Shown in pieces: positions 34,387-44,851 of a DNA stretch of 64,000 bases. The notes beneath the pieces are model-generated. The model did not search any database. It was not told where the DNA came from and saw nothing but the letters and a program-made list of their open reading frames with translations. Within the stretch, counting starts at the first letter, position 1. Every line of letters starts with the position of its first letter. Made by a program: the position numbers and the translations under genes. Source of the DNA: Nigrospora sphaerica (taxonomy: Eukaryota; Ascomycota; Sordariomycetes; Amphisphaeriales; Apiosporaceae); the NCBI GenBank assembly GCA_018287875.1, contig JAGVVL010000015.1, forward strand, positions 1,922,001-1,986,000, in the 5' to 3' direction.

Positions 34387-34486
34387 ATACCAGCCCTCCC
34401 CGCGACTGTCTTCTCTCGTCCCGCGGCTCTAGCCTTCTCCCTTCATCCCTTCGCTGTCTCGCCCATCCTACCCTCCCACCGCCAAG

Positions 34487-35693
34487 ATGAAGCCATTCAC
34501 TTGGACTTTCATCTCGAGCCTGGCTCTGTCCGCTGCTGCCGGCCCCGTTCCGGACAGCATGCACATGTACCTGAACCGCCGAGGTAAGCCCTATGTCTCG
34601 GGCCGTCCTGCGTCCACTGCCACTAACGGGGGGGAATAGCGACGACTGTCACCACGGAGCAAGTCAACCAGCTGGACTTCTTCGCCGAGTACGCCGGATC
34701 GGCCTACTGCAACAGCGATGCCGCTGTCGGCAGCGCCGTGAAGTGCTCCGGGGTCTGCCCACAGGTAGAGAACAACGGCGCCAAGGTGACGGCCACCTTC
34801 GTGTGAGTTTCCTCGTCTGGCTATGGGTGTGTTCTGTCGTGCCTAACAACGAAGCAGTGGCAAGAACACCGATATTCGTGGCTACGTAGGCGTTGACGAC
34901 AAGGGCAAGTTCATCGTCGCGACCTTCCGCGGCTCGCACTCGGTCCGTAACTGGGTCACCAAGTAAGTCGCGATACATTGTGGCGGAAGCTTTTGGGTCC
35001 CTGGCGCTGACGCCGTGACGCAGCCTCGTGTTTCTGCAGCAGCCATGCGACCTGGTGGACGGCTGCCTGGTCCACACGGGCTTTGCCGACGCCTACAAGG
35101 AGGTCGCCGCGGACCTGATCAAGGCCTTGACGGCGGCCCGGAAGGCCAACCCCAGCTACAAGATCATCTTCACTGGTCACTCGCTTGGCGCGGCCGTCGC
35201 CACGCTGGCGGCCGCCAACGTCCGCAAGCAGGGCTTCGCCATCGACATCTACAGCTACGGCAGCCCGCGCGTGGGCAACCGCGCTTTTGTCGACTTCGTC
35301 ACCAAGCAGGCGGGCATCGAGAACCGCGTCACGCACACGGCCGACCCCGTGCCGCGCCTGCCGCCCATCTTCACCAACTACCGCCACACGTCGCCCGAGT
35401 TCTGGCTCAACGGCGGCGACTCCACCAAGATCGACTACACGGCGGCCGAGATCCAGGTTTGCGAGGGCTACGCCAACCTCCAGTGCAACGCCGGCCAGCT
35501 GGGCCTCGACATCGACGCCCACAGCTACTACCTGGTCGCCATCTCCTCCTGCAGCCCCGAGGGCCTCCCCTGGAAGCGCTCCGTCGAGGCCGACCAGGAC
35601 ATGTCCGACGAGGAGCTCGAGGCCACCCTCAACGACTACGTGCAGCAGGATGTCGCTGCCGTGTCGGCCCTCGGTAACGACGTCTGGGCCTAA
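34487..35693 (+). CDS. Secreted class 3 (Rhizomucor/Thermomyces-type) lipase
   Basis: Four exons (34487-34583, 34640-34802, 34858-34962, 35024-35693) give 344 residues. A signal peptide (MKPFTWTFISSLALSAAAG) is followed by the class 3 lipase fold. FRGSHSVRNWVTN is the oxyanion/lid region, as in Thermomyces lanuginosus lipase. The catalytic triad is visible: Ser175 in GHSLG, Asp229 in HTADPVPRLPP, and His288 in DAHSYY. Cys residues at 56, 68, 72, 130, 136, 268 and 276 fit the disulfide pattern of the family. After the domain an acidic tail of about 50 residues (DQDMSDEELEATLNDYV) is longer than in the crystallised enzymes. It should hydrolyse triacylglycerols or related esters outside the cell. 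All introns are 55 to 61 bases. Confidence 0.95.
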
Positions 35694-36442
35694 TGAGGAC
35701 GGAGTTGTGGGTCGGGGGGAAAAAGGAGTCCTTGGCACGCGGTGGCGCAAATCACGAGATGACGATGGGGGCGTGCGCAACATGCACACCAATAGTGTCG
35801 ATAGTTCGGGATATACCAGTGGGCCGGCGTTTCGGGGGGCGTGTACGTTCAAGTGTCACAGTCAAGGCAGCGTGGCGTCGTCGCGGCGTCGCGGGGGGGC
35901 CGAGGGCGCGCGTTAATGGCGGCCGTAAATGTTGCATTTTCATCCAATTCGCTCAGATGGCCCTCGTGTCCCCGTTAGTTGGCGAGCCGGCGGCAGCCGA
36001 CCGCTTGTGCAACGCCGCGCCCGCACGGGGCCGTAAATTTCCCCGCCGCGTGGCGGGCATCAGGGGGTTTCTGGATCGGTCCATATGCCGCCCCGCCCCC
36101 TTCTCCCTTCTCCCTCTTATACCGCGCCCATCATAATAAGGTTGGAGTGACGTGGGTCGGTCCATTTGTGGCGCCCGCCCAGGAAAGTCCTGTGGAGGCT
36201 GCGGTCCTTCACGATGCTGCCTGAAGATCACGGACGTTTCGCCAAGTGACGCGAGCTTCGACCCGCAGCTTGAAACATTTGCTCGTGAGCATGTAGTAAA
36301 GCCAATCAGGAGGGCCGGGTTGGCGAATGGTTTTGGTCACAATGCGCAAACGATGGATGACGACAATGCTTTCTCGGTATTGTATCTAAGGACTTCTCTT
36401 TGCGAGCGTATCGTGTCCACGTGCCGCGGCGTTTCTGCGGCC
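35694..36442. other. Convergent intergenic (lipase / monooxygenase)
   Basis: About 750 bases of shared 3' flank. GC-rich with short meaningless frames; nothing further is seen. Confidence 0.5.
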
Positions 36443-38038
36443 CTACCCAGCCACGCCGACGCCCGGCGGCGGCGGCAGCCGCGTCTCCTCGTCGTCGTCA
36501 TGGCCGGCGGCGGCGGCCTCGTCGGGCCGGTACACGAAGCCGAGGGCGTCGAGGGAGGTGGCGGTGCGGCCCGTCCTCTCGAACGCGAGCTTGGCCTCGG
36601 GGGTGATGGCGCGCATCCAGAGCGTCTCGGGGCCCCAGCGCGGCGGCAGCTTGCCCGTGCGCGCGGGCTCGGGCGCGGCGGCGCGCCGTACCCAGTCGTG
36701 CAGGGCGTTGATATAGGCGCCGTCGGCGCCCTTGGGGAAGACGTGGAAGGCGGCGTCGCCGCGGGCGGCAGCCTCGTCACGCTCCCAGGCGGCCATGGCG
36801 GCGGCCGGCGGCAGCGCCACCTCGTTGGCCCAGACGCGCGCGAGCAGCGCTGCCTGCGCCTCGGCCAGCGGGAACGGTATCACCTTGACAGGTAGGCCGG
36901 CGAAGGCGAGCGTCGGGTGCCGGATGTGCACGAGGTGCCGGTACAGGCCGTGGACGCGGCGGCCATCGGTGACGAGCGGGGGGCCGCCGCCGGCGTCGGC
37001 CTCGGCGTCGGCCGCCATCTGGGCCTCGAGGAAGGAGAAGGTGTACAGGTAGCCGGTGCAGAACAGCACGGCGTCGAGGCCGTCGAGGCGCCGGCCGTCG
37101 GCAAGCTCGACGCCGCGCGCCGCCGGCAGAAAGCGCGCCACCTCTGGCACCTCGGCGAAGTCGCCCGCGGCCGCTCGCTGCGCCGCCGGCGTCGCCGTGC
37201 GCACCGACACGTGCAGCGGCGCCGCGCAGTGCGGGCCGATCTGGCCCGCCAGGTCGAGGCCCGACGCCGAGTTGCCAACAAGCAGCACCTTCTGGCCGCG
37301 GTACGGCTCCGGCGTGCGGTACTGCTTCGAATGGCGCACGCACCCCGGGTGCTGCCGCGCGAACTCGCGCAGCCCCGGCACGTCCGGGATGTACGGCGTG
37401 CTGTAGTGACCGTTGGCCACCACGACAGCGTCGAAGACCTCGGCCGCCGTCTCGCCCGTCACCAGGTTCCGGCTCCGGACCGCCCACCGCTCCTGCGCGT
37501 CCGGCGACGGGGCCGCGCCCGCCGGGTCCGCGGCGAGCCGCACGTCCTCGACCGTGGTGCTGAACCGGATGCGGTCCCGTAGATCCGCAGCCGCCTCGAC
37601 CAGGTAGCTTTGAATCCTCTCCCGGGGCGGAAAGATGACGTCGCCGTCGCCGAACCCGCGGTCCGAATACTGCATCAGCGGGGCGGGGATGTTGGCGTGC
37701 AACCTCTCGTACATGGGGCTCGGAAACACGGGCGGGCCACCGGCCCCGTTTTTCCCCTCCTCTCGGGGCAGCGCCGGCTCCGGGCCGCCGTGCGCGTTGG
37801 TCTGCGGGACGGCGGTTAGGGTCGGCGCCGGGCGCGCGCTGTAGTTCCACACGCCGCCGACCTCGGCCTGCTGCTCGAAGACGACGATGTTCTGCCGCTG
37901 GAAGCTCGTCTGCGCCGCGAGGTAGCGCGCGCACGCGATGCCCGTGGGTCCCGCGCCGATGATGGCGATGGACGAGACGGAGAAGGGCGGCCGCAGCGCG
38001 GGAACGGAACCCATGATTGCGGAGGGCCGGATACTCAC
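36443..38038 (-). CDS. Flavin-containing monooxygenase (FMO-like)
   Basis: Intron-free frame of 531 residues (or 523 from the Met at 38014). The FAD Rossmann motif GAGPTG is at 28-33 (IAIIGAGPTGIACARYL), followed by VVFEQQAEVGGVWNYS, which is typical of class B flavin monooxygenases. The FMO hallmark region is HPGCVRHSKQYRTPEPYRG at about 230-248, immediately before the NADPH-binding GNSASG (255-260). The late motif CTGY at 327-330 (usually ATGY) lies in LDAVLFCTGYLYTF. Such enzymes use NADPH and oxygen to oxidise soft nucleophiles (N or S). There is no signal peptide; it is probably cytosolic. Substrate and pathway cannot be told; no biosynthetic core gene lies next to it. Strong GC3 bias produces two long false frames on the other strand. 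Confidence 0.92.
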   Translation of the reverse strand: MSIRPSAIMGSVPALRPPFSVSSIAIIGAGPTGIACARYLAAQTSFQRQNIVVFEQQAEVGGVWNYSARPAPTLTAVPQTNAHGGPEPALPREEGKNGAGGPPVFPSPMYERLHANIPAPLMQYSDRGFGDGDVIFPPRERIQSYLVEAAADLRDRIRFSTTVEDVRLAADPAGAAPSPDAQERWAVRSRNLVTGETAAEVFDAVVVANGHYSTPYIPDVPGLREFARQHPGCVRHSKQYRTPEPYRGQKVLLVGNSASGLDLAGQIGPHCAAPLHVSVRTATPAAQRAAAGDFAEVPEVARFLPAARGVELADGRRLDGLDAVLFCTGYLYTFSFLEAQMAADAEADAGGGPPLVTDGRRVHGLYRHLVHIRHPTLAFAGLPVKVIPFPLAEAQAALLARVWANEVALPPAAAMAAWERDEAAARGDAAFHVFPKGADGAYINALHDWVRRAAAPEPARTGKLPPRWGPETLWMRAITPEAKLAFERTGRTATSLDALGFVYRPDEAAAAGHDDDEETRLPPPPGVGVAG

Positions 38039-39005
38039 GGCGGCGGCGGCAGTGACAAAAAGCGGCGTGATATGTATAGTGACTGACTACGGCTGACAGC
38101 AGTGGCGGCTTGTCATAAGGTCATGATGGTAAGAAAGTGAAATCGTTCCGGGTTTGGAGGCGCGTGGTCGAGAGAGGGCGAGGTAGTAACAGCGGCCATT
38201 GAGCAAGGTGGACGGCACGAGTGGACCTTCCAACGGGGGGGGTAAATGGCGCCATCCCCGCCGGCGAAATCCGGAGGGGCCGAATCGAAAACGGCAAAAG
38301 CGGGCAAGGCTGGCCATGGCATCGGACCTAGTCCGGCATCACTTCACGTTTTGTTTGATGACGTGCGCACCTTGGCTACTTGTTTGCGCCATCTTACGTC
38401 GGGTCGAGCATGCCGCTGTCATGCGACACTTGTCCGATCCTCCCCAGTGGCATCTCTGAATCAAGTCCACAGCGCGTGACCCAGTAATGTGTGACGGGCG
38501 GAAAGCACCGCCGGCGCTCTGTTCGATGCCGATATTCGGATTCGACGTTCCGGATCAACAAGTCTTGGATGGTAAGTGACTACTAGTACTCCGTACTCGT
38601 GCAAGATTCCTAGCGGGATGTTTCGCGGCGAAACGCAGCGTCCCGCCCCCTGCCCAAGGTGAAGTAGGTACGTGGTAGATTGGAACCAGCGGCTCTTTTA
38701 GGCCCACGTGACTCTGGCGGTGCCCTGTAATCGCGTTAACGCCCTACCTCCGGCGCCTTAGCGCCCAAGACCCGCCTGTTCGTTCGTCATCAGCCTCACG
38801 CAGCTTGTCTTCCAGCCAAAGCTTCAGCCTGGCCTCCCCAAGACCACCCATCATCAATCCGCCACGACCGACCTCGGCTCCCTCGACTCCGCACCCGCCG
38901 CCATCCATCCCTCCCCATCTCGACGCCCCCTCCTGTCCCCTTCTGGAGGCGTCACCTTCGCCTCTCCCAGCTTCGCGACCTCTTCTTATCGCCACGACCG
39001 GCACC
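38039..39005. other. Divergent promoter region (monooxygenase / vps68)
   Basis: Nearly 1 kb between the start codons of two divergently transcribed genes. The part before vps68 (about 38750-39005) is C-rich and pyrimidine-rich, as in a leader. No further gene is seen. Confidence 0.5.
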
Positions 39006-39633
39006 ATGGACGGCGAGGATCGCCTGTGGAAGTTCCGCAAGCCGCAATGGATGAACAGCGTCGCGGTGCGCAACGCCGGTGTCTATAGCGCCGGTGGTCT
39101 GGTATGTTAGATGCCTGGCGTGTCGCTCGACTCCCCGGAGCCAGGGCAAGGCGGCAGGTCGGCCGCGTCGTGAAGCCTCCCCCTCAAACTAACCGTTGTC
39201 GCCGCCGCAGTTCTCGCTCGCCTTCTACGTACTCCTCGACGCCGCCGTATGGTCCAAGTCATCGCTCAACGGGTCGACGGTGCACGTGACGTTTGTGGAC
39301 TGGCTGCCGCTCATCTTCAGCGCGCTGGGCATGCTCATCATCAACAGCGTCGAGAAGGCGCGGCTCTCGGCCGACTCGTTCAGCTACAGCGGCAGCGGCG
39401 TGGCGTGGAAGGCGCGTGTCGTGCTGTTCCTCGGCTTCGCCGCCCTCGCCGGCGGTATGGCCGGCGGCGTCACCGTCTTCGTCCTCAAGTTTGTCGTGCC
39501 CGGCGTCCCCTGGCCCGGCCTCGGCATGGGCGTCGAGAACGTCGTCGCCAACGGCCTCGTCATGCTCAGCAGCGTCGTCCTCTGGCTGAGCCAGAACATG
39601 GAGGACGAGTACTCGTACAACCTGTCCCTGTAA
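39006..39633 (+). CDS. vps68: Vps68/TMEM50-family membrane protein (UPF0220)
   Basis: Two exons (39006-39101, 39211-39633) give 172 residues with four hydrophobic segments: about 25-47 (spanning the splice join: AGGLFSLAFYVLLDAAVW), 60-80 (FVDWLPLIFSALGMLIINSV), 100-125 (VVLFLGFAALAGGMAGGVTVFVL) and 140-160 (VVANGLVMLSSVVLWLSQN). The order and the SVEKARL and QNMEDEYSYNLSL blocks fit the UPF0220/TMEM50 family; the yeast member Vps68 acts with Vps55 in late-endosome to vacuole transport. Length matches the family. The first exon ends at a complete codon. With ypt7 and sec24 it is one of three trafficking genes in the window, but they are far apart. Confidence 0.92.
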
Positions 39634-41121
39634 ACGGCCCTTCCCCCTTCTTTCGCCCCGCGGGGGAAACGTCGAGGCTGCCCACTCTACGCCGGCTACA
39701 AACTCGGGGAGTTGGTGGTGCGAAACCCGACCTGGCCCGCTGAGGAGCGGGTAATGTCACAATCAAGGATGACTCCATTGACCCAGGGGCGCCCGATCCG
39801 GAAATCAGAAACCAGACACGGTTTTCACCAGTCAAGCAAGCATGGGAATGTTGCATATACCTACCAAAGTAGGCGCACTGAAGGAGGGGTTAATGCTACA
39901 TGTACATTACGGCAAGCATCTGGATTCAGAGAGGTTGGCAACGCGGACGCTGCAATGAAGAGCGCTTTACATCTGTTCATCTTCGCAAGTTACGTTTCGT
40001 TTTGGCTGTGGTGTCTCTGCCTATGGGTGTGTGCAACGACTTTACAGTTTAACCACTGTGCCGGTCCCATACAGAGTACCTGGATGAGGATCGTGGCCAG
40101 GGACCGGATTCTTGCCGGCGGCCCTTCGTAGCGCCGCGGGCGGCGAGAGGTTCGATTTGGGCCGGGTCGTTTGGCTGCTTTCGGATGACGATGGTAGTAC
40201 CTCACTGATTCGGTTCCTGGCTCCTTGCTCTCACCAGAGATTACAAGCTTCCTGAAATCTACGGTGTTGGTCGTGGTCTTTCCAGTGAATGTGAGGAGAG
40301 CAATTTGGAAGGCCCTTGAGCAGAAGAATGGAGAGTACTCTGTGATAAGACAGTACGACATAGGAGGGCAATATCGAAAGGCGGAGAAGCTGAGTGTTGC
40401 TTGCCACTTCCCATGCCACATTTCTGTGGACGTCCGCGTCCTCGAGACACGGTGTTTCCCTCAGCGTATCGTAGAACACCCATTGCCAAACCTCGGATGC
40501 CGTCGTCCACTGCCCTCCGTTTTCGGTCGAGGTGTCGTCATTACGAAAGGTCTCCTGTCGTACAACGAGGGGCACCATGCACCAGGTAGGGAAGCCGGCC
40601 AGTTCTGTTACTGCGCTCCCGACGCTCCGTCCCCTCGGACCAACCTTAAGGAGATTATATGCTAACCATGGGAACCGATTATATGCATGGCCATGGAGGC
40701 CGCGGGACTCAATCATGTGATACCGGCATCTGCTTCGCACTTGGGCCCTCCACTGCTCGTTGGGGCTCCTGGGAGGTAAAAGGCTACGTACGGATCAAGA
40801 GATGTCGACGTCCAGGGACATGGCGGAATTTGCTGGCTTATTGGGTCAAGGAATGCAATTTCTATGAATGGGGGAAAGCGGCCCCGCTCTCGGCGGCGTG
40901 AATCGAAAGCCCCCCCGCGTATATGTGGCGATGAGTTTGTGTGTGGGGGAATTGCGGGTATATCAATATTCTATATACAGGTCTGCCAGAAATGGCGAAG
41001 ACGAAAACAAGGGGATATCAACATGTGCTCTATCCAGCTCAGTATCGTGGTATCTCGTATTCCGTCATTCTCGTTAAAAAAAAAGGAAACACATCATGGA
41101 AAACAGCGCGCGACCCCCTTC
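39634..41121. other. Intergenic, lower GC, no confirmed gene
   Basis: Convergent 3' flanks of vps68 and the GH128 gene plus an intervening stretch of noticeably lower GC (about 39800-41090). A 169-codon minus-strand frame at 40231-40740 and an overlapping plus-strand frame at 40225-40665 have no recognisable domain. The composition shift could mark a decayed insertion, but no terminal repeats or transposase fragments were recognised. Confidence 0.45.
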
Positions 41122-42114
41122 TCAAAGCAGCAGCACCCAGGCGGCGGCCAGGGCGGCGGCGGCGGTGCCCCGGCGGGACAGGGCCAGGAGGCTCGCGGCG
41201 GCGTCCTTGTCGTCGCCGTCGGCGGCGGGGGGGCCCTTCTGACCCTCGTCGAAGCCGCGGTCGGCGCCGCCGAGGTAGAGGGCGCCGAGGTCGGTGAGGC
41301 CGCCATCGTCGTCGAAGAGGGAGACGGCGTCGCCGGTCCAGGCGTTGGCCTCGTCGCGGCGGAAGGCGCCGAACCAGGCGTAGCCCTCGACGTCGGCGTC
41401 GTCGTCGAGGTGCGACAGCGTCTGCTTCATCATGGCCTCGGTGGCCGCGGCGTCCTGCTGCGCGAGCGCCACCTCGGTCACCCAGAAGGCGGGCCGGGCG
41501 TCGCCAACGTGGTAGAAGTCGCGCAGCTGGTCCAGCCAGCCAGTGAGGCCCTCAAAGTTGCCGTACCAGTGCACGGCGACGAAGTCGGCGGGGCAGCCGC
41601 GCTCGCGGTCGAGGTCCCAGCACGACGTGTTGAAGTCGCGCAGCCAGTCGAGGCCGCGCGGCGACCCCGTGACCGACGGGTGGCTGACCTTCCATGCGCG
41701 GCCGCCGGCGCCGCCGTCGCGCAGCGGCGCGATGTGGTCGATGTAGGCGCGCGCGGCGTCCTCGGGCGTCAGCGCGCTGCCGCCCGAGTCGGTCGTGCCG
41801 TCGGGCTCGTTGAAGGTGAGCAGGTGCGTCGACGACGCCGGCAGCTTGGCCAGGCGGTCGCCGAACCCAGCGTCGGACGCGTCCTTGGGGCTCGTCACCA
41901 GCGGCACAAAGGTGATGCGGTCCCCGACCACGGGCGCCGGCCAGAGGGACCACGTGTAGTACCACGAGATGGGCGACTCGGCCGAGGTGAGCAGGTCGTT
42001 GTCCGACGCGTGCGAGTCGCCGATGTAGGCGAGGCCGCGCTTAGACTTGGGCTGGGCCTCGTCGGCCAGCGCCAGGCTGTACAACAGCGGTGTTAAGAGG
42101 GCAAGAAAGCGCAT
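41122..42114 (-). CDS. GPI-anchored GH128 endo-beta-1,3-glucanase
   Basis: Single exon of 330 residues. Signal peptide MRFLALLTPLLYSLALA is followed by the GH128 (Glyco_hydro_cc, Asl1-like) barrel: KRGLAYIGDS, ISWYYTWSLWP, FVPLVTSP, LLTFNEPD, WKVSHPSVTG, FVAVHWYG, FWVTEVAL and VEGYAWFGAFR. The two acid residues expected from the family are Glu103 (NEPD) and Glu214 (VTEVAL). The C-terminus has a Ser/Ala-rich linker, then basic RR and a hydrophobic end (AAAALAAAWVLLL), a typical GPI-attachment signal. The protein is therefore likely held at the plasma membrane or cell wall, acting on beta-1,3-glucan during wall remodelling. A GC-rich false frame covers it on the plus strand. Confidence 0.93.
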   Translation of the reverse strand: MRFLALLTPLLYSLALADEAQPKSKRGLAYIGDSHASDNDLLTSAESPISWYYTWSLWPAPVVGDRITFVPLVTSPKDASDAGFGDRLAKLPASSTHLLTFNEPDGTTDSGGSALTPEDAARAYIDHIAPLRDGGAGGRAWKVSHPSVTGSPRGLDWLRDFNTSCWDLDRERGCPADFVAVHWYGNFEGLTGWLDQLRDFYHVGDARPAFWVTEVALAQQDAAATEAMMKQTLSHLDDDADVEGYAWFGAFRRDEANAWTGDAVSLFDDDGGLTDLGALYLGGADRGFDEGQKGPPAADGDDKDAAASLLALSRRGTAAAALAAAWVLLL

Positions 42115-42933
42115 GATGGGCGGCGGGCAAAGGAATCCTGGGTTGCAGCGGTGGGTTTGGCTACTGCGACTCGACGATACCAGGCCGGCGGGAACGAGGA
42201 CTCATGCAGCAGGCCGGCAGTAGTTATGTGCCGCCATCCCGGTCGACTTCCATCGTGCTCCTTCTGCTCATACTGCGCATGCTTCCCAGTTCGGGCTTGC
42301 TTTTCGGCCTCCAAGCCTTGGAATCGCATCATCCCAAGAGACCGAGGGGCAGGGGTATGACGTCACAGGACCCCTGGTGATATCTGCCAAGGCACCGTTG
42401 AACAACGGCCAGCGAACCGCCGACACACCGCCAGCGAACTCGCCAGGTCGCCGGTCCGGTTTGCGGGGCCTTGGTAAAGACGCCAGGCCGACGAGCTGGG
42501 AAAAAAGGACCCCGATCCCCAGCATCAGCCCAACTGTTGCCGGAGGAAAAACTCGTTTCGTGCCTCTGGCGCGCGCCAACAGCCCCTGTCGTTCCACGTG
42601 GACCTGCAGATACCCTGGATCTGGCGCCAACGATGTGGTGGAGCAGCGACAAGCGCAATCTTGATCTGGCTCACTGGGTCGTCCCGTGGCTGTACCTCGA
42701 TTGTTGTATTTTCCATTATTAAAATGACATATAGCAGTATGCCTAATCGTCATCTAAACAGCGCCGGCGGGTTCGCCGGTTCTCTAAAGTGTCTAGTCCG
42801 GGGGTCCGGACCCCAACCCCTTATCTATCGCCCGCTCCCAAGCGCGCGGCGGAGTCTACCCGCGACTTTAAGGGCACCGACGCCCCATTCTTCCCGTCCC
42901 CTGTGAACGAGTATTGTTTAACACGGGGGGCGC
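42115..42933. other. Spacer between two minus-strand genes
   Basis: About 820 bases comprising the GH128 promoter and the 3' flank of the MFS gene. No gene is seen. A small GC-poor patch at 42700-42745 may belong to the MFS 3' untranslated region. Confidence 0.5.
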
Positions 42934-44851
42934 CTAGGGGTTGCTGACATAGCTTCGCGCCCTCCTCAGGTCCTGATCGTCCGAGTCATCATCTCTCACG
43001 ACGGGATTCTCGGAACGGGACAAGCCTGCCGTCTTTTCGTCGTCGTCATCCCCCGAGTAGGCGTACTTGCTCCTCCTGCGGATCTTCTCTCCGTACTTCC
43101 AGAAGAGAAACGGGATGCCGCAGCAGGCGAGGGCGATGAAGAAAAGCAGAGTACTCGCCCACTGGTCGCCCAGTCGGTCGTACATCTGTTCGGTGAACAG
43201 GACCACGGCCGCGCCCCAGAAGGACCGGATGAAGGTCTTGGCGGCGAGTGCCGAGGCGGCCTGGTGCTGGTACGTGTCGACGAGGTAGTTGTTGGCCGAG
43301 TTGTACAGGAAAATGAAGCCAAAACCGACGGAGAAGCCACCCATGGCCGGGCCCGCCCAGCTGACGTCGGGATATGAGCTCCACGCGAAAATGATGAGGC
43401 CGATGGGGATGAACCAGCAGGAGAACATCATGGGAATGAGTCGCAATTCGGCGGGCGGGATCCGGCCGGCGTACGGCTTGATGATATGGAGGTAGTGCTT
43501 GTTGACCCACGGAGCGCATGTGGCCGACATGACAACACCAACGGCGACGGGAATGCTGGGACCATGGTTAGTGTTTTCGCTCCCGGACCGGTCCGCGAGT
43601 TGGGCGACACTTACAACATGAGGCCCGTCGTACTGGCCGAGTAGCCCTTGCCCTTTTGATAAACGATGGGGTAGGCCACGAAGAACATGTATAGCAGTCC
43701 ATACAGCACCGACATGTACAGGCTGATGAGGAACACGATCAGCTCGCCGAAGAGGAGCTGGAAGGGCCGGATCAAGAAGATGCGGAGGCGCTCCGACACG
43801 GGCCTCTTGTCCAACTCCTGCTCCGTCACGTACTCCTGCACGTTCGTCTCCTTGCGCATCTTCTTGGCCCTTCGCTGCAAGAGAATCGGGGCGTACGTCT
43901 CGGGCACGGTGAAGCCGATGAGGATCCAGACCACAAAAGCCAAGATGAGCTGAATCCAGTAGAGCCAGCGCCAACCAGTGGCGTCGCTAAGGAAGCCTCC
44001 GATGAGGGGTCCGATGGCCGGTCCCATGAAGGGCGCTGCCGAGAAGGCAGCCATGGGAATTCCTCGCTCTTCCGCTTTCCACATATCTGCCAGGGTGCCG
44101 CCCACAAGCGTCATGGGGGCCGAAAACGCGATGCCGTCTAGGGCGCGGAAGACGAGCAGCACTGCTATGTTGTCGGTCACGGCGCAAGGGATGATGAACA
44201 CGACGGCCAGGAACAAGGTCGAAGCGTAGATAATCTTGCGGCCGTAGATTTCGGAAAGGGGGGCGAATGCCATGGGTCCTGAAGCGAGTCAGCAAACCCC
44301 CCCCTGGCCTCGAGGGCAGCGGATGGGCCGAGTTACTCACCTACGCCGAATCCCACCACAAACAGCGAGATGGTGAGAAGTGCGACCTCTTCGCTCACAT
44401 CGAATTCCTCGGCCACGCCCGCGATGTCTGCGGTAACAACACTGGAGGCGAGAGCCACCACGAAGCACGTGGCAGCTACCACCATGGTGCAGTACCACTT
44501 GTACCTGCATTTCATGTCAGCAACCTTCCACCGTATCTGCCACGCGGGGCAGACCTACGCTTTGGACCAATTCTTGGGGTTCTCAGGGTCATCAGTGTGG
44601 AAGGTGACCAATTTCCAGCGGTGCTCTCCATCCGGCTCCAGGGGGCCGTCCATGGTGCCGGCGGCCGTCTCGGTCTTGTATTCGTTGAGGTTGGCGTTGG
44701 GGGTCAAGGTCCGGTAGGGAAGGTTGACGTCGTCGGCAGGATCGGCGACGGGTTTGGCGGTGTGTTGCTCAGGGGGGTTCCCAGCGACGGTGCTCGCGCT
44801 GGAGTCGTCGCCCGCACGGGGGACGTTCTCGGGGATCCGTACATGCTCCAT
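42934..44851 (-). CDS. MFS transporter, DHA1 (polyamine/drug) type
   Basis: Four exons (minus order 44559-44851, 44341-44504, 43615-44278, 42934-43555) give 580 residues. An acidic cytosolic N-terminus ends in [14 protein letters not shown], the standard entry to TM1 in fungal DHA1 carriers. The proton-antiporter features follow: motif-A-like [18 protein letters not shown] between TM2 and TM3, and the TM5 antiporter motif region [27 protein letters not shown]. The central loop carries [21 protein letters not shown]. Twelve membrane segments are expected and the hydrophobic blocks fit. The tail is acidic ([13 protein letters not shown]). Relatives export polyamines, azoles or other toxic compounds at the plasma membrane; the substrate here is unknown. 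Introns are short (54 to 62 bases) and every join keeps frame. Confidence 0.93.

Larger units (their letters stand above)
28602..34486. other. 5.9 kb stretch with no credible gene
   Basis: The largest gap in the window. It starts with the GH3 promoter and ends with the lipase promoter. Between them composition is mixed and only weak open frames appear, the longest being a 281-codon minus-strand frame at 31113-31958 with no recognisable motif. Simple repeats (CTG near 30576-30602, a G11 run, a GTGCCT hexamer array) are the only visible structure. No transposase, reverse transcriptase or tRNA was recognised. Confidence 0.5.

Noticed and set aside
40864..42096. 410-codon plus-strand frame opposite the GH128 gene
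   Set aside because: Val/Gly/Arg-rich shadow; the opposite strand has a complete family member with both catalytic Glu residues.
36443..44851. Secondary-metabolite cluster idea (monooxygenase plus MFS carrier)
   Set aside because: No polyketide, peptide or terpene core enzyme and no pathway regulator; the genes between them are Vps68 and a cell-wall glucanase.
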